This document shows, piece by piece, positions 33,905-45,586 of a DNA stretch of 64,000 nucleotides. Source of the stretch: Umbilicaria muhlenbergii. Taxonomy: Eukaryota > Ascomycota > Lecanoromycetes > Umbilicariales > Umbilicariaceae. The stretch spans positions 1,466,763 to 1,530,762 of the forward strand of contig KK106982.1 of the NCBI GenBank assembly GCA_000611775.1, given 5' to 3'. Made by a program: the position numbers and the translations under genes. Position 1 is the stretch's first letter. Each line of letters begins with the position of its first letter. A model generated the notes under the pieces. The model made no database searches, was not told where the DNA came from, and was given only the letters and a program-made list of their open reading frames with translations.

Positions 33905-34755
33905 ATGATTCTCGGTCGTCTTAACAACGCCGCTCTTGCGCTGTACAAAGTTCTCAACTCGGCAGGTATCAAGCATGGGATATTTGGTGGCTATGCGATC
34001 AACACTCTCGGCGGGCCGAAAGAGAGCAAAGACATTGATTGCATCGTATCTGCAAGCAGGCAACAGATCATAGCACTTATGGATGGAAAGGAAGGTTTTC
34101 AGTTCATCAATCAAAGTCGGGAAGATTATGTTGCATTCTTCTGGTCAGATAAGCCAGACAGAAGACACGCAGTCTTGGTAGAAATCTTTGTTGAAGGCTT
34201 CGCCGGTATACATCACACGCCCCCCAAATACTTAGATTGGTCTCTGGCGGTTGCTTTCTTGTCTGACTTACTGATACTCTGTCTGCAGGGGCAAGGATTG
34301 GGATGGCGGGTATTCAGCCAGAATTCAAACAAGTCACCGGCCTGAGCATGGGCGTTGGCTACACAGCGCACCTCGACCCAGTATATATTTTCAAGGGTAG
34401 TCTTCGTGCAGCAGCAACCCGTGCGAAGTTTCATGACTCGGCCGACCTACGATGGCTGGAGGAGCACTTCCCAGCACTACTACAACAGCGTCGGGGAGAA
34501 TTCAGCCTTGAGTATGCAGGTCTCGCGATGAAGCGCTACCCAGAGTTGAACCTTTCACTCGCAAGAATTGAAGTAAATGTCGCCGGAGCGAAAAGATCGC
34601 ACTGTCTTTGGATCCGACTCATCTACCGATCGCTCAACGAGGCGACGTACAGAAAGGTCTCGTTCAACGCCCCTGAACACATGCCTGAAAGGAGCGGAAA
34701 CCCAGTTTCCATAGGAAGAACCGAATTGGTGAACACCAGTCACCGGTATACTTAG
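33905..34755 (+). CDS. Nucleotidyltransferase-like protein, two exons
   Basis: Exon 1 is 33905-34205 and exon 2 is 34289-34755, with intron donor GTATAC and acceptor TGCAG, in phase, giving 255 residues. I chose the internal ATG at 33905 because MILGRLNNAALALYKVLN fits the family start better than the upstream ATG at 33821. Key features are HGIFGGYAINTLGG followed by ESKDIDCIV, a minimal nucleotidyltransferase signature (GG ... DxD). DYVAFFWSDKPDRRHAVLVE contributes a further acidic residue, and later come LDPVYIFKGSLRAAATRAKF and AGLAMKRYPELN. Related uncharacterised proteins are common in Pezizomycotina and resemble bacterial AbiEii/MNT-type enzymes in fold. Substrate unknown. No disabling change seen. 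Confidence 0.8.
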
Positions 34756-34829
34756 ATTGTTCGGCGGTGATAATAAGGGCCCTGTTTCCATCATCATATC
34801 TGGGTATTCAAATAGTCCTGATAAAGTCC

Positions 34830-35906
34830 TCACCGCAACTCTTGGTACGGACCGCCTTCAGGACTAGTGCAACTAGTCCCACTACACTTGCCACGTGCTG
34901 CCTCGATTTCGTTACGTGGATTGAGGTAGTTCTTGTTACATCGCTTCGACCACCATACTTCCTTTAATGGATTCAGCAACAAGATGATATCTAGGTGAGG
35001 GAATGACTTACTGTTGCAAACCACTCATAGTTGTCTGCACTCTGAGTAGCGATTTGCGGGGCGTTCGTTGCTATGTACGTAGCAACTTGGTTCGCTATTA
35101 GTTTTCCGGCATTCTGAATCTGCCAGTTCTGGATCTTTCCTCCAGGTCTGCGGGTCTCAACGCATTAGCAGGTGCTTCTAACGCCAAAGGCCAGTAGATC
35201 CATCGAGGAAGAACTTACGCAGGTGCAGATACAAATGGCGGATACCTATTGGAGGTCAGTCAACTTCATCAATATAGGTGAATTATTGATTTTAGAGCGT
35301 ACAAGAATTGACGCAGAATGAGCGACGAGACCGTCTCCATCAATAACGAAACGCTGTTACCAAGTCCTCGGCACGGTCTTGACGCCAAATTTCCTCCGTA
35401 GTATACCCAGAAGGATGGACATAGTGTGATGGTAATAGGGGGTCCTGGTTCATAATGTATGGCGCCTCTGGAGTTGCTCTCGCAAAGATGATGCGGATCT
35501 CTGAAGACGACGTTTATGTCTGCAAATTGGGCTGCACCAAGGTCCGGCTTGCTAGCAACAATATTGGCGAACACTTGGTTGACTATCGCTCTGTCCCCGG
35601 GTCGAAAGTATTTCTCGAAGATGTCTTGCCTTTGGGTGTCTATTGCACCCTGCGCCAGGGAAACTGCCTCGTAGAAACCGGCAGCAATCTGATACTTTCG
35701 CACTTCTGTATCCGGGTCTATAAGCTTGTAGATGTCGCGCTGTTGGATGGATTTCGTGTCTCTGGGTTTGTTGAACAGGTTAGCAGATTTAGTTGAAACG
35801 GGGCTGGGATAACTCACAACGGATTTGGAAGTGCGAGTGAGGGCACGCAGAGAAGACCGCTAGCCAGAACCGCCATCCATAACTTGAGCGAGCGCATGAA
35901 CGGCAT
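34830..35906 (-). CDS. Secreted hypothetical protein, five exons; possible inactive zincin-like protein
   Basis: Exons (minus) are 35906-35818, 35761-35303, 35245-35219, 35147-35012 and 34961-34830, all in phase, giving 280 residues. It starts MPFMRSLKLWMAVLASGLL, a signal peptide ending near SLALPNPL. The body includes YQIAAGFYEAVSLAQGAID, FRDPHHLC, ITLCPSFWVYYG and SLILRQFLY, then NADNYEWFATEVWWSKRC-like text (actual: SADNYEWFATEVWWSKRC) and a Cys-containing tail. The CPSFW and NYEWFA patterns remind me of fungal secreted proteins related to M35-type (deuterolysin-like) zincins. At the place of the expected HExxH I see LRQFLY, so the catalytic histidines are absent and activity is doubtful. 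Exon 3 encodes only nine codons. An alternative is an unrelated secreted family. Confidence 0.7.
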
Positions 35907-36674
35907 GCTAGAGAAAGTGGTAGCTGGTGCTTGCAAATGGTTGAGAATTTCCCTTGGAGAGGCTGTTATTGTGTTTGCTTACAGAGCTGCGTTCAAAGGA
36001 AGAATCGAGCGGAGCAGCAATTGCTTAGAACACTGAGCATAAGGAAGTAAAAGACTTAGGCCGCTTGCTTTGGTTCAAGACAATACATTTTCGCTCAGAT
36101 GATCGAGTCAACGCTTTGCATACAGGTGCGCTCTTTCTTTTAAGTTGCGCCTGCGCTACTCGTGTTTGAGAAGCCATGACTGAAACTGCATAATGATATC
36201 GGGTATACCTATCATGAGGTTCCAAGGTTTCATTTGCGCTTCAGTCAATCACGATCGCGGATATCGCGAAACCTGACATTCCATAATATGAGGTCCAGCG
36301 GTGAGGAGGGACCTCACGCTTGGTGTCACAGCTTGCAGTGTTACATAAGCATCATTAATAGTAGCATAAATGTAGCATAATTAGTATAAATCATGCATAA
36401 TTCAGCCCTAAGTGAACGTGAACATGAACTGAACGATAATAGGGGTCCTGAATATAACAACACCAAAACATCAACAAATCCACAAAAAATCAAAGTTTTT
36501 ATTGATATGACATTCATTGTTGATTACACCTGCATCTTACATCAATTCTATTGAAGTAGAACACTACTAACATGTTAAATAAATCATTAATTGTAAGGGG
36601 GTGGGTGTATGACGGTCGTCGTATAGGAGTTGAACGGGGTGTCGTAGGCAATATAGTCATGATAAGTCAATGCA
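35907..36674. other. Boundary between gene-rich and repeat block
   Basis: No gene recognised. From about 36.3 kb the base composition becomes AT-rich. A short direct motif GTAGCATAA is repeated near 36361-36390. The 5-bp target site ATGCA of the next element is at 36670-36674. Confidence 0.5.
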
Positions 36675-36958
36675 TGTCAGGGCCACCATATATAGTAGTA
36701 CGACAGTACGACAGTACGACAGTACGACAGTACGACAGTACGTCACTATAGCTCGCTTATATGATGACTCGGCGAGTAGCGCCTTGGCATCAAGTGAAAA
36801 CTCTTCACAAGGAGGTTCGGAAACCTGCTTCCTCAGCGATCAGTTTTGCCACTGAATAGAAGACGTATAACCACTGCATTGGCCCTATCATGACTTTTGC
36901 CTACGACACTCCGTTCAAACACCACTACGACGCTCTGTCGTACACCCCGCCTTTTACA
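36675..36958 (+). repeat. 5' LTR, CpG-containing
   Basis: It contains five tandem TACGACAG units from about 36700 and 19 CpG sites by hand count. It is aligned gap-free with the 3' LTR. It is the least mutated copy of this LTR in the window, though one T (in CACTCCG) may itself be derived. Confidence 0.92.
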
Positions 36959-37014
36959 TACTGATCGCTCAGTACCTTCGGGCGAACGGCCACGTTGGAA
37001 GCAAATAAGACACG

Positions 37015-38560
37015 ATGGCATCAACGCTTCAATCTCGTCAGGTCAGCGAAACAGTTGACAACCAAGCTGAGGCAGGCCCTTTGACTAGCAGGTCTACATT
37101 ATCAGTCATCAATACCCCTACTTCTGACATCATTGATGATGATGAACATATCACTGCAGGCAACCTCAACGACATCATTAAAGACCTTGAGGCAGTCACT
37201 GCTCATAATCAGAAGGTCATCAAGCGTCAGTGACTACAGTTATGATGTGTATGACAAGAAATTGAGTTTGAGGACAATAAAAGGGAGCTTCAGGAGCTCA
37301 ATCAACATCTGCAAGAAGGTTCTTCAACTACAATAAACTCAGGGAATGACGCAGGTTCATCACATGAACTACAACATTGAGTTATGACAGACATCACACC
37401 TCCCCCTTTTTGACGCCTTATAAAGTCATGAGAGCCTCATCTCTATGCAGGAGGCGTCAAAGTCATGAGATGAAAACTTCAGGAATACCTGAATGAAATC
37501 AATCAAAACTGAGAGCTGATGTCAGAGCAATTCTCTACTGAATGAGATTTCATCATCTGAGCAAGCACCTACCTTGAGAAAACAGTCATGAGTGACTGAT
37601 GAAAGCAAAAGAAGCAGCATGATCACACTTAAATCACTTATGACAACTTTTTAAAGGTTCTAGAGAAGAACTTATCCTTTGATGAAGACATGAATGAATG
37701 AAATATCATCACCTTCAATGCAGCTGAACTTCACAGTCATGATACAATCACCTCTTAATATGATAAATTATCAGAACTCTACTGCTTCCTTTCAACCTCA
37801 CATAAAGAGATTGATGAGATGCTCATTTAAGATCACTGACAATCAAGGCTTCCTCATCACATCTTGACTGAACTATGACGTTGGGATCTGACGCAGGTTG
37901 CAAGACAGTTAATGCAGGAAATTTCAGCACATCTTGACATCATCATCAATCATGAACTGTTCTGAAGCTGCTCAGACACCAAAAAGGATCATTAAAGCAA
38001 AACTGACAACAACAACAAAAGTATGACACAGATGTCATACTACAACAGAAAAGAATCCCTCATTAAACAATAAACAATCTGCACTCAATTCACTCAATTC
38101 AGCTGTGAAAGAGAGAACAACTCATGAGGTTTCTATCATGAAAGTGACTGCAATCAGAGCCAGAATCTCAATCATATATCAATCACTGAGGGAGCAACTA
38201 TGATGATGACATGAACATTCACAACCCCCTCACGCTGACAAGGAGACTTCATCCCAAGGAATGAAGTGAATGCATGAAGGTCAGCAGATCTCTGCATTAA
38301 ATGTGAAGTCATCAGTCACTGAACAAATGATTGTATGACTGAATAATTTACAGCCGTCTTCACTGCAGTCAATGCAAACAAATGACTCATGAATCACCTT
38401 CAGTTTGCCTCATTATTAATTATTGATGATATCTCACGTCTGATATCAGGGCAACTAGAGGTGGAACTGCACATAACAACAATGAGTGATATAATGAGCA
38501 AATCTTCACAATATTCATATATTATCAACAATGACAGTCAGGGCAATACAATCACATGAG
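37015..38560 (+). pseudogene. Gag-like remnant of the gypsy element
   Basis: It begins MASTLQSRQVSETVDNQAE and stays open for 72 codons. It then continues, through TGA stops and shifts, with gag-like text such as RLIKS, LQEYLNEINQN, VLEKNLSFDEDMNE, YDKLSELYCFLSTSHKEID and LPHHILTEL. CpG is present in the first about 200 bases and becomes rare further in. No zinc knuckle was recognised. Assignment as gag rests on position and the helical character. Confidence 0.65.
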
Positions 38561-38868
38561 ATGTTGTCAATAAGCTGTTCCTATCAACTGAATCCTATGA
38601 GGCTCAAGACAATGCATGAGGTAATGTGATTAAGTTATCAGAGTCTGTTGTACTGATGATTATGATGTATGACACTGATGATCAACCTTACCACTATAGC
38701 AATCATTTCTTTATCACACAAGACAACACATCAGCTCCTTTTGTCCTCAGGTTATCATTTCTAGTTCATGCAAACTCAAATCACTACTATGATATGAGTA
38801 AATTCTTATGAAGAAAGTCAAAACATACTACTGCATGCTGTATATTCATCATCAGTGAAAAGAAGGCG

Positions 38869-41800
38869 TTGAAGAATGTTTTACATATGAACAACCTCAT
38901 CATTACTGACTGCTTTATAGGGCCGGCGGACCTAGTGATTGATATGAAAAAATATACCCTTCAGATGAACTCATTACAGTATGACAGGAGTAAAGATGTG
39001 TACAACACATTACTGTCTGAATATCATGAGTACATGAACATATTTCAGATGACTGAGAAGCAGTCTCTGCTTGAGAGAGGTTCACATGATCATGTCATTG
39101 ACTTAAAATCAGAGCAGCAACCTTCATTCAGAAAGTTATACTTAATGTCTCTGATTGAGCTCAATGTACTGAAGGTATATTTAGATGATGTTATGAAAGC
39201 AGGCATAATCTGCAAATTAATATCACCTGCAGCTTCACCTGTCATGTTCATGCCTAAATCAGACAGAAGCCTGTGACTGATCATTAATTATAAGTGATTG
39301 AATGACATTATCATTAAGAACTGTTATCCCTTACTACTCATATCAGATATGTTGAACCATCTTCAAGAAGTTAAGAAGTTCACTAAGCTGAACTGCAAGA
39401 ATGCATATAATTGAATATGAATCAAGGGTGAAGATGAGTGAAAAACAGCATTCTGAACACAGTTCAGCCTGTTTAAATATCTTGTCATGCTTTTCAGTCT
39501 CACAAATGCTCCTGCTACATTTCAGGCCTTCATTGATAAGGCTCTTGATGAGTTTCTTGATATAATCTGCATGATTTATCTAGATGATATCCTGATCTTC
39601 AGCAAAGATGAATCTGAACATGAGGAGCATGTATGACAAGTATTAACTGCATTATGATGTCATGATCTTCACCTTAAGATCAGCAAATGCTCTTTCAATG
39701 CAATGAAAGTGAACTTCCTGAGGTTTAAGATCAATACTGAAGGCATACATATGAGTTCAGAAAGAATTCACGCCGTTGAAGAATGACTACTCTCAGAGAA
39801 CATTCATGAATTGCAGATTTTTCTAAGCTTCATCAACTTCTTCTGAAGGTTTATAAAAGACTATTCATGAATTGCAGCATCACTGTTAAATCTCTTGAAA
39901 ACAGGAAAGAATAAAAAGAAGACTGAGGATACATCATCCTCTCCTCTTCAATCTCAACAGACTGCTATTAAAAGGAAGCAGAACAGCCTGACCTCATTGT
40001 GAAGATTCAGTACAAGATATTCAGCATGCAACCTGCAAGTCAGAGGAGAGCTACAACAAGAAAATGTCATACCTGCCTCTTTTTCACTCTCAGGAGTCAC
40101 ATTGAAAGTGTTTAATGCTTTAAAGAAGACCTTCATGAGTGCTTTATTATTATGCTATTTTGATGAAAACAAACTCATGAGGGTTGAAATGAACACCTCT
40201 GAATTCACAATTGACAGAATCTTGACGCAACACTTTAAGGTCAACAGTCAATTGCATTGATTATCAGTTGCTTATTACAGCAAGAAGCTGCTAGATACTG
40301 AGATCTGATATAATACAGATGAGCAAGAGCTCCTTGTCATCATGAAAGTCATGCATCATTGATGACACTACTGTTGAGGCGCTAGGCACTCAATCATCAT
40401 ATTGACTGATCACGCAAACCTTGTTTGATTTATGACTACCTCAAACCTCACATGAAGGCAGCTCAAGTGAGCTGAAAAGCTCACTGAGTATGACTTTAAG
40501 ATCACATATTAAGAGGACAAGAAGAACTCTGCTGATGATTTGTTAAAACAACCTGATTATGAACTGCTGAAGGCTGTCAATACCTTGATCATCACTGAAA
40601 TAATGCAACAGTCCTTTCATTTAGGAAGCAAGGACTATAAGTCAGTGCAGAAGAAATTATACACACTTGCTGTGATGACACTGCAGTCAAGGGCAGTACA
40701 ACAGAGACTACAACAAGAGAACATCATACCTGTCACAATGAATACTATCAGTATGATGAACATCAAAGATGACAGTCTCATTAAAACATCAGTGGTGTGA
40801 AACCTACCTGCTCAAAAAGAAGCAAGCTGTAATGAAAATGATGAGAGTGTCATGTCAGATGAAGTCAGTGATATCATTAAAACATCAGCAGTGTGTCACC
40901 TACTCAGTACAATGATTACTGAAGATGATGATCTCATTGAAACATCAGTGATGTGAAACTTATCTGCTCAAGAAGAAGCAAGCTGTGATGAATATGCCAG
41001 TACAACAAATACTGAAGTTGACAGCACAACTGAAACATCAGCAGTCTGTGACCTACATGCTCAAGAAGCAAGCCGTGATGAATATATTAATACAATGAAT
41101 ACTGAAGCTGATGATATGACTGAAACACCAGCAGTCCATGACCTACATGCTCAAGAAGCAAGCCGTGACCAAATAAGAAAGCTTAAGTATGCAGAGCCTC
41201 AGCAGCACTCAATCAAGGATAGCTCAACAGACACTGCAGTTATGAACAGTGATGCAAGTCATGTTTTTATTAATCTTTAAATTAAGGATAGCACTCCTTC
41301 TGCTGACATTGTTGAAGCGCTTCAGCTCATGTCTACTCACTCATTAATAAGTGAGGAGATAACAGCTTATACAAGAATGTTTATTAAACAACTCAAATGT
41401 GCAATTCATACTGAGCAGTCAAAAGACAGTTTGATATGATGAGTACAACAGGGATTAACTACCCCTCTTGAGGATAAAAACAACTTGACTGAGTCTGAGA
41501 TGATAAATATGAATATAGACATGAACCCTGAGATGATCATGACATCAGAGATGCAGCCAAATATGGCATTTATACTGTCAGATATATGAAAATGTTGGCA
41601 AGAAATAAATGATGTCATACATTATGATGATAAAATCTACATTCTGCAGAACCCTGCCCTCTGCAATGCAGTGATTAATCAATTTCATGATGATGTCTTT
41701 GCAGGTCATTTCAGGAAGTCAAGAACTGCAGAATTAATGCAATGATCTTATGATTAACCTGATGCTGTCAGAGATGTATGATGTTACTGTCATGACTGTG

Positions 41801-42720
41801 TTGAATGTCAAAAGGTGAAGTCAGCTCATCACAAATCATACAAGTTATTAAACTCATTGTCAGTCTCAACTGAGCTGTGACATATAATGACAATGAACTT
41901 CATTACAGATCTGTCACTGAGCAGCATGTATGAAAGTACAACATGAGATTCAATCCTTGTCATAGTTGATAAGTTGATCAAAATGACTCACTATTTTTCA
42001 GTACAGAAGACAATGTCAGTTGCTGACTTCATTAAAGTGTTTATTCAGGACATAGTCAAGCATCATGACATGTCAAAAGTTTTAATCACAGACAGAGACA
42101 AGCTGTTTACATCAGAGCAGTGAATCAGCTTCTGCTTTCACATGCAGTGTCATCATAACATGTCAACAGCTTTTCACCCGCAAACTGATGATTAAACAGA
42201 GAGGCAGAATCAGTCCCTGAAGATGTATTTACACATATTCATTAATGAGCAGCAAGAGGACTGAGTGAAGCTTTTACCCTGTGCAGAGTTCTCATACAAC
42301 AACTTCATACATGCTGCTACAGGAAAGAGCCCTTTTCAGCTTAACTTAAAGTGAGACCCTCAGATGAGCCTAAGTAAGCTGTTTATACAGCACTCACATG
42401 AACAAATAAGACTTTATGCAGATGCACAGCAGCTTCAAGATCAAATTACAACAGCTTAAGAGCAGCTATGACAGGTCAACAAGATGTATGCAAACTATTA
42501 TAATCAGCACTGAACAGAGATAACATTCAAAGAAGGTGATTTAGTACTGATCAATGAGAAGAATGTGTCAGTGAATAAGCAGATGAAGAAACTGCATTGA
42601 AAAAAACTCAGTTCATTCATGATACAACATGTGATAAGTCAGTCATCATACAAACTTGACCTCTCAGAGGATTGAAACATTTATAACATATTCAACATCA
42701 CTCTATTGAAGTCATTTTAA
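38869..42720 (+). pseudogene. Pol remnant: reverse transcriptase, RNase H, integrase
   Basis: Reverse transcriptase: [49 protein letters not shown] and the catalytic box [12 protein letters not shown] at 39577 onward. RNase H and tether: LLCYFDENKLMRVEMNTSE, YYSKKLLDTE, NTDEQELLVIMKVMHH and ILTDHANLV. Integrase: a HHCC-type finger (GHFRKSRTAELMQ ... CHDCVECQKVK), MNFITDLSLSS (first acidic residue D changed to N), VLITDRDKLFTSEQ and AFHPQTDD. Stops are nearly all TGA and sit where related elements have Arg or Trp (KxLND, GEDExKTAF, FFxRF). This supports C-to-T/G-to-A decay at CpG and CpC rather than an alternative code. No active product is possible. Confidence 0.92.
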
Positions 42721-44788
42721 GGCACATGTCATGTGTCCTCTGCATTGACAGGAAAAGACCTACTACTCAACTGAGATGATGAGTGAGAAGTTGAGGCAAT
42801 TGTGAATAATCATGTTCATGACAGCAGGCTTCAATACCTCATCAAATGAAAGCTGACAGACCAGGTGTGAGATGACACATGAGAGTCAGCACACTTCATT
42901 CACAATGTAAAGGCAAAAATGCAGAAATTTCATGCTGACAACTCTGACAAACTGAAATCCAGGTGAGCTGTATGATGTGACCCTTTAAGGTTGATTGAGA
43001 AGCTGTCACAAAAGCCATGAGCTTTAAGAAAGCTGTCACAAAAGTCATGAGTCTTAAGAATTGAAAACTTTGCTGACTTTGTTAACCTGATCTCCTATGA
43101 CGGAGTCAATACCTTATGACAAGAATACAACAGAGGCTATGATGCTATGACAGGATCTGTAATAGAATTACTGCATGAACTACATTATAACAGACGTGTC
43201 ACATTGCAGAGAATCAGAGAACACTCAAGTGCAGAAGCATTTCATTTCAGATCTGAAGATCAAAGTGAACCTGAGGTCAACACCTTGCACTTGACCCCTC
43301 ATCAGTGTCATGTCAAGTCACCCTCATCTATCTACTTGTCTTTCATCATCTCAAACTCTTTTTCACTGTTTGATGAAGCCTTTGACCTCATCTCCTCAAC
43401 ACAGTGCTGCTCACAGAGTTCAACATACTCTTGATGATGATGAGATTGATGAGCATTGAGGACATGAAGAGCGTGAGCAGTGCTTTTCAGCAAGACAGCA
43501 AGAGCCTGAATGAGCTCCTCAGGACTACTGAATTAACATTAATTACCTCATTATGAATGCCATGAGACTCACGTTGAGGAGTGACTGCAGAGGGCGTGAA
43601 GAATGTCAGTAATGATTGATAAAAGGTGATGACATGAGGATCTGATGATCAGTCATTGAATGCTATGACTAATTAACAATGCAAAAGTATGACATAAAGT
43701 ATGACAAAAGTATGACACTTTGTTGTATTAAACAAAACAAAAGAGGATTGAGAAAGGCAGACTTACAGTGTGCTGTCACCCCTCTGATCATCATAAACAC
43801 GCGTCAGGACAACAACATCAGAGCTTTCAGAGTCAAGAGCAGTGATGATCAGAGGCTCTGTCATACATTGCTCATGAGGATTGTGAAAAGATATGCAACA
43901 TGTGCAGGCTCCCCTGTTCAACACAAAGCAGTGATCAACTTCAGCTCTTATATAAGAGTCACAGCAAGCAGTATCTGACAATGTGTGACTGAGGTTCTCT
44001 TAAATCACATGCTCATGATGATGAGCCTGCTGCATGTGAGCCGGCAGCAAGGTATCATCATGACATCACACAAAGCAGGAATCACTGTTGAAGACATTAT
44101 TCAGAGGTAGACACCTGATCCTCTTCAGGTGCTGAATAGTCAGTTTTATCACTCTGTTTCCTCATCTCTTTCTGAAGGTGTTAATCATCACAGTTTTATT
44201 CACTGACTTCAACTCAGAGCCCTCCTCATCACACTGAGCTCAAAGATCAATGAGCTTCCCTGATGAAGGCAGGTCTCCACTGTTGTTCATGATTATGAGT
44301 TTGAGAGTTCAATTATTGATTGCTTATATATCATGTTAGCATTCATATGATATATGACAGGAAGTATGACACTGCAAGAATGTTGAACTGTGAGCTGCAA
44401 GCTTCATGATGCTCCCTTCATGAGGTGAACACCTCTGCAATGAGGATGATGTCATGAAGTCATCAGGTCACTCAATGAGCTGTGAAAAAGTCATGAGAAG
44501 TACAACAACATGTCATAAGAGAGATGATGAAGAAGAAACATAAGGGAAGAGTGTTTTAAACCTACAGTAAACATTTTAATTTCAATGTTTATGTTAGAAA
44601 GAAGAGCTTACTGTCAGATGCAATATCATCACAATTAAATGAGGGCATGTGATCAGTCTTACTTTAGCACAGTTTCACATCCTCATTCTACAAGGTCAAT
44701 CACTTATCAGGTCATCATGATGATGTTTATAATGATGAATTTGAAGTCAATTGACATCAGGGACAGCGTCATGAGAAGGAGAATGCTG
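42721..44788 (+). other. 3' region of the gypsy element, no clear ORF
   Basis: About 2 kb lies between integrase and 3' LTR. Direct duplications such as AGCTGTCACAAAAG occur around 43000-43030. Parts recur at 46950-48702 and 53487-53955, so the region belongs to the element family. No domain was recognised on either strand. Confidence 0.6.
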
Positions 44789-45072
44789 TGTCAGAGCCAT
44801 CATATATAGTAGTATGACAGTATGACAGTATGACAGTATGACAGTATGACAGTACATCACTATAACTCACTTATATGATGACTCAGTGAGTAGCACCTTG
44901 ACATTAAGTGAAAACTCTTCACAAGAAGGTTCAGAAACCTGCTTTCTCAGTGATCAGTTTTGCCACTGAATAGAAAATGTATAATCACTGCATTGACCTT
45001 ATCATGACTTTTGCTTATGACACCTCATTCAAACATCATTATGATGCTCTGTCATACACCCTGCCTTTTACA
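44789..45072 (+). repeat. 3' LTR, fully CpG-depleted
   Basis: Same length as the 5' LTR. By hand alignment there are 35 differences, all transitions. Thirty-four read as C-to-T or G-to-A here, and all 19 CpG of the 5' copy are lost. The tandem units read TATGACAG. Confidence 0.92.
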
Positions 45073-45083
45073 ATGCAATGATT

Positions 45084-45260
45084 ACATGTCTTTTATTTGG
45101 TGACAAAACTGATCACTGAGGAAGCAGGTTTCTGAACCTCCTTGTGAAGAGTTTTACTTGATGTCAAGATGCTAAGCGCTGAGTCATCATATCTATATAA
45201 TGTCATATTATAGTGTTGTATTATAGTGTTGTACTAATGTCATACTAGTTGTTACAGCGC
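45084..45260 (-). repeat. Inverted LTR fragment
   Basis: The reverse complement matches the middle of the LTR at 48703-48958 (AACTCTTCACAAGGAGGTTC, CCTGCTTCCTCAGTGATC, ATGACTCAGCGC). It begins immediately after the target duplication of the first element and forms an inverted pair with that downstream LTR. Confidence 0.75.
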
Positions 45261-45586
45261 ACTCACACGCCTACTCTATGTAGTCAGTTATTGCTCAACT
45301 AGACTTAGTGACATTTTAGTGTAATGCCTCACTTAAGTACTATTTAGGTGGCTTTCTAGGAGCTCTGAGCAATATCATCTTTTTCACATGATTTTATAAC
45401 AATGGTAGCAACACCTTGTAGATCTCATTAATTAGCATCAAAGATTATTATCAACAATCAAGCTTTCATCATCATCAGGCTTTTGCTGTCATCAGGCTTT
45501 TCACTGCCACTCATCCTTCCTTGAATGAATCATGATGTCATAGTCTACGTCACTCAATACATTTATGATCAGGTGTATGAGGTCTC

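Larger units (their letters stand above)
36675..45072 (+). mobile_element. Ty3/gypsy LTR retrotransposon with both LTRs, heavily mutated
   Basis: An 8398-bp element has 284-bp LTRs at 36675-36958 and 44789-45072. Both start TGTCAG and end TTTTACA and are flanked by a perfect target duplication ATGCA (36670-36674 and 45073-45077). The internal order gag, reverse transcriptase, RNase H, integrase is that of Ty3/gypsy elements. A further 2 kb lies between integrase and 3' LTR. The coding part is riddled with TGA stops and nearly lacks CpG. Confidence 0.93.

Noticed and set aside
38869-42720. Alternative genetic code (TGA read as Trp) in the repeat block
   Set aside because: TGA also replaces Arg codons (CGA), frameshifts are present, and the flanking genes use TGA or TAA as normal stops. 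The C-to-T/G-to-A explanation covers all cases.
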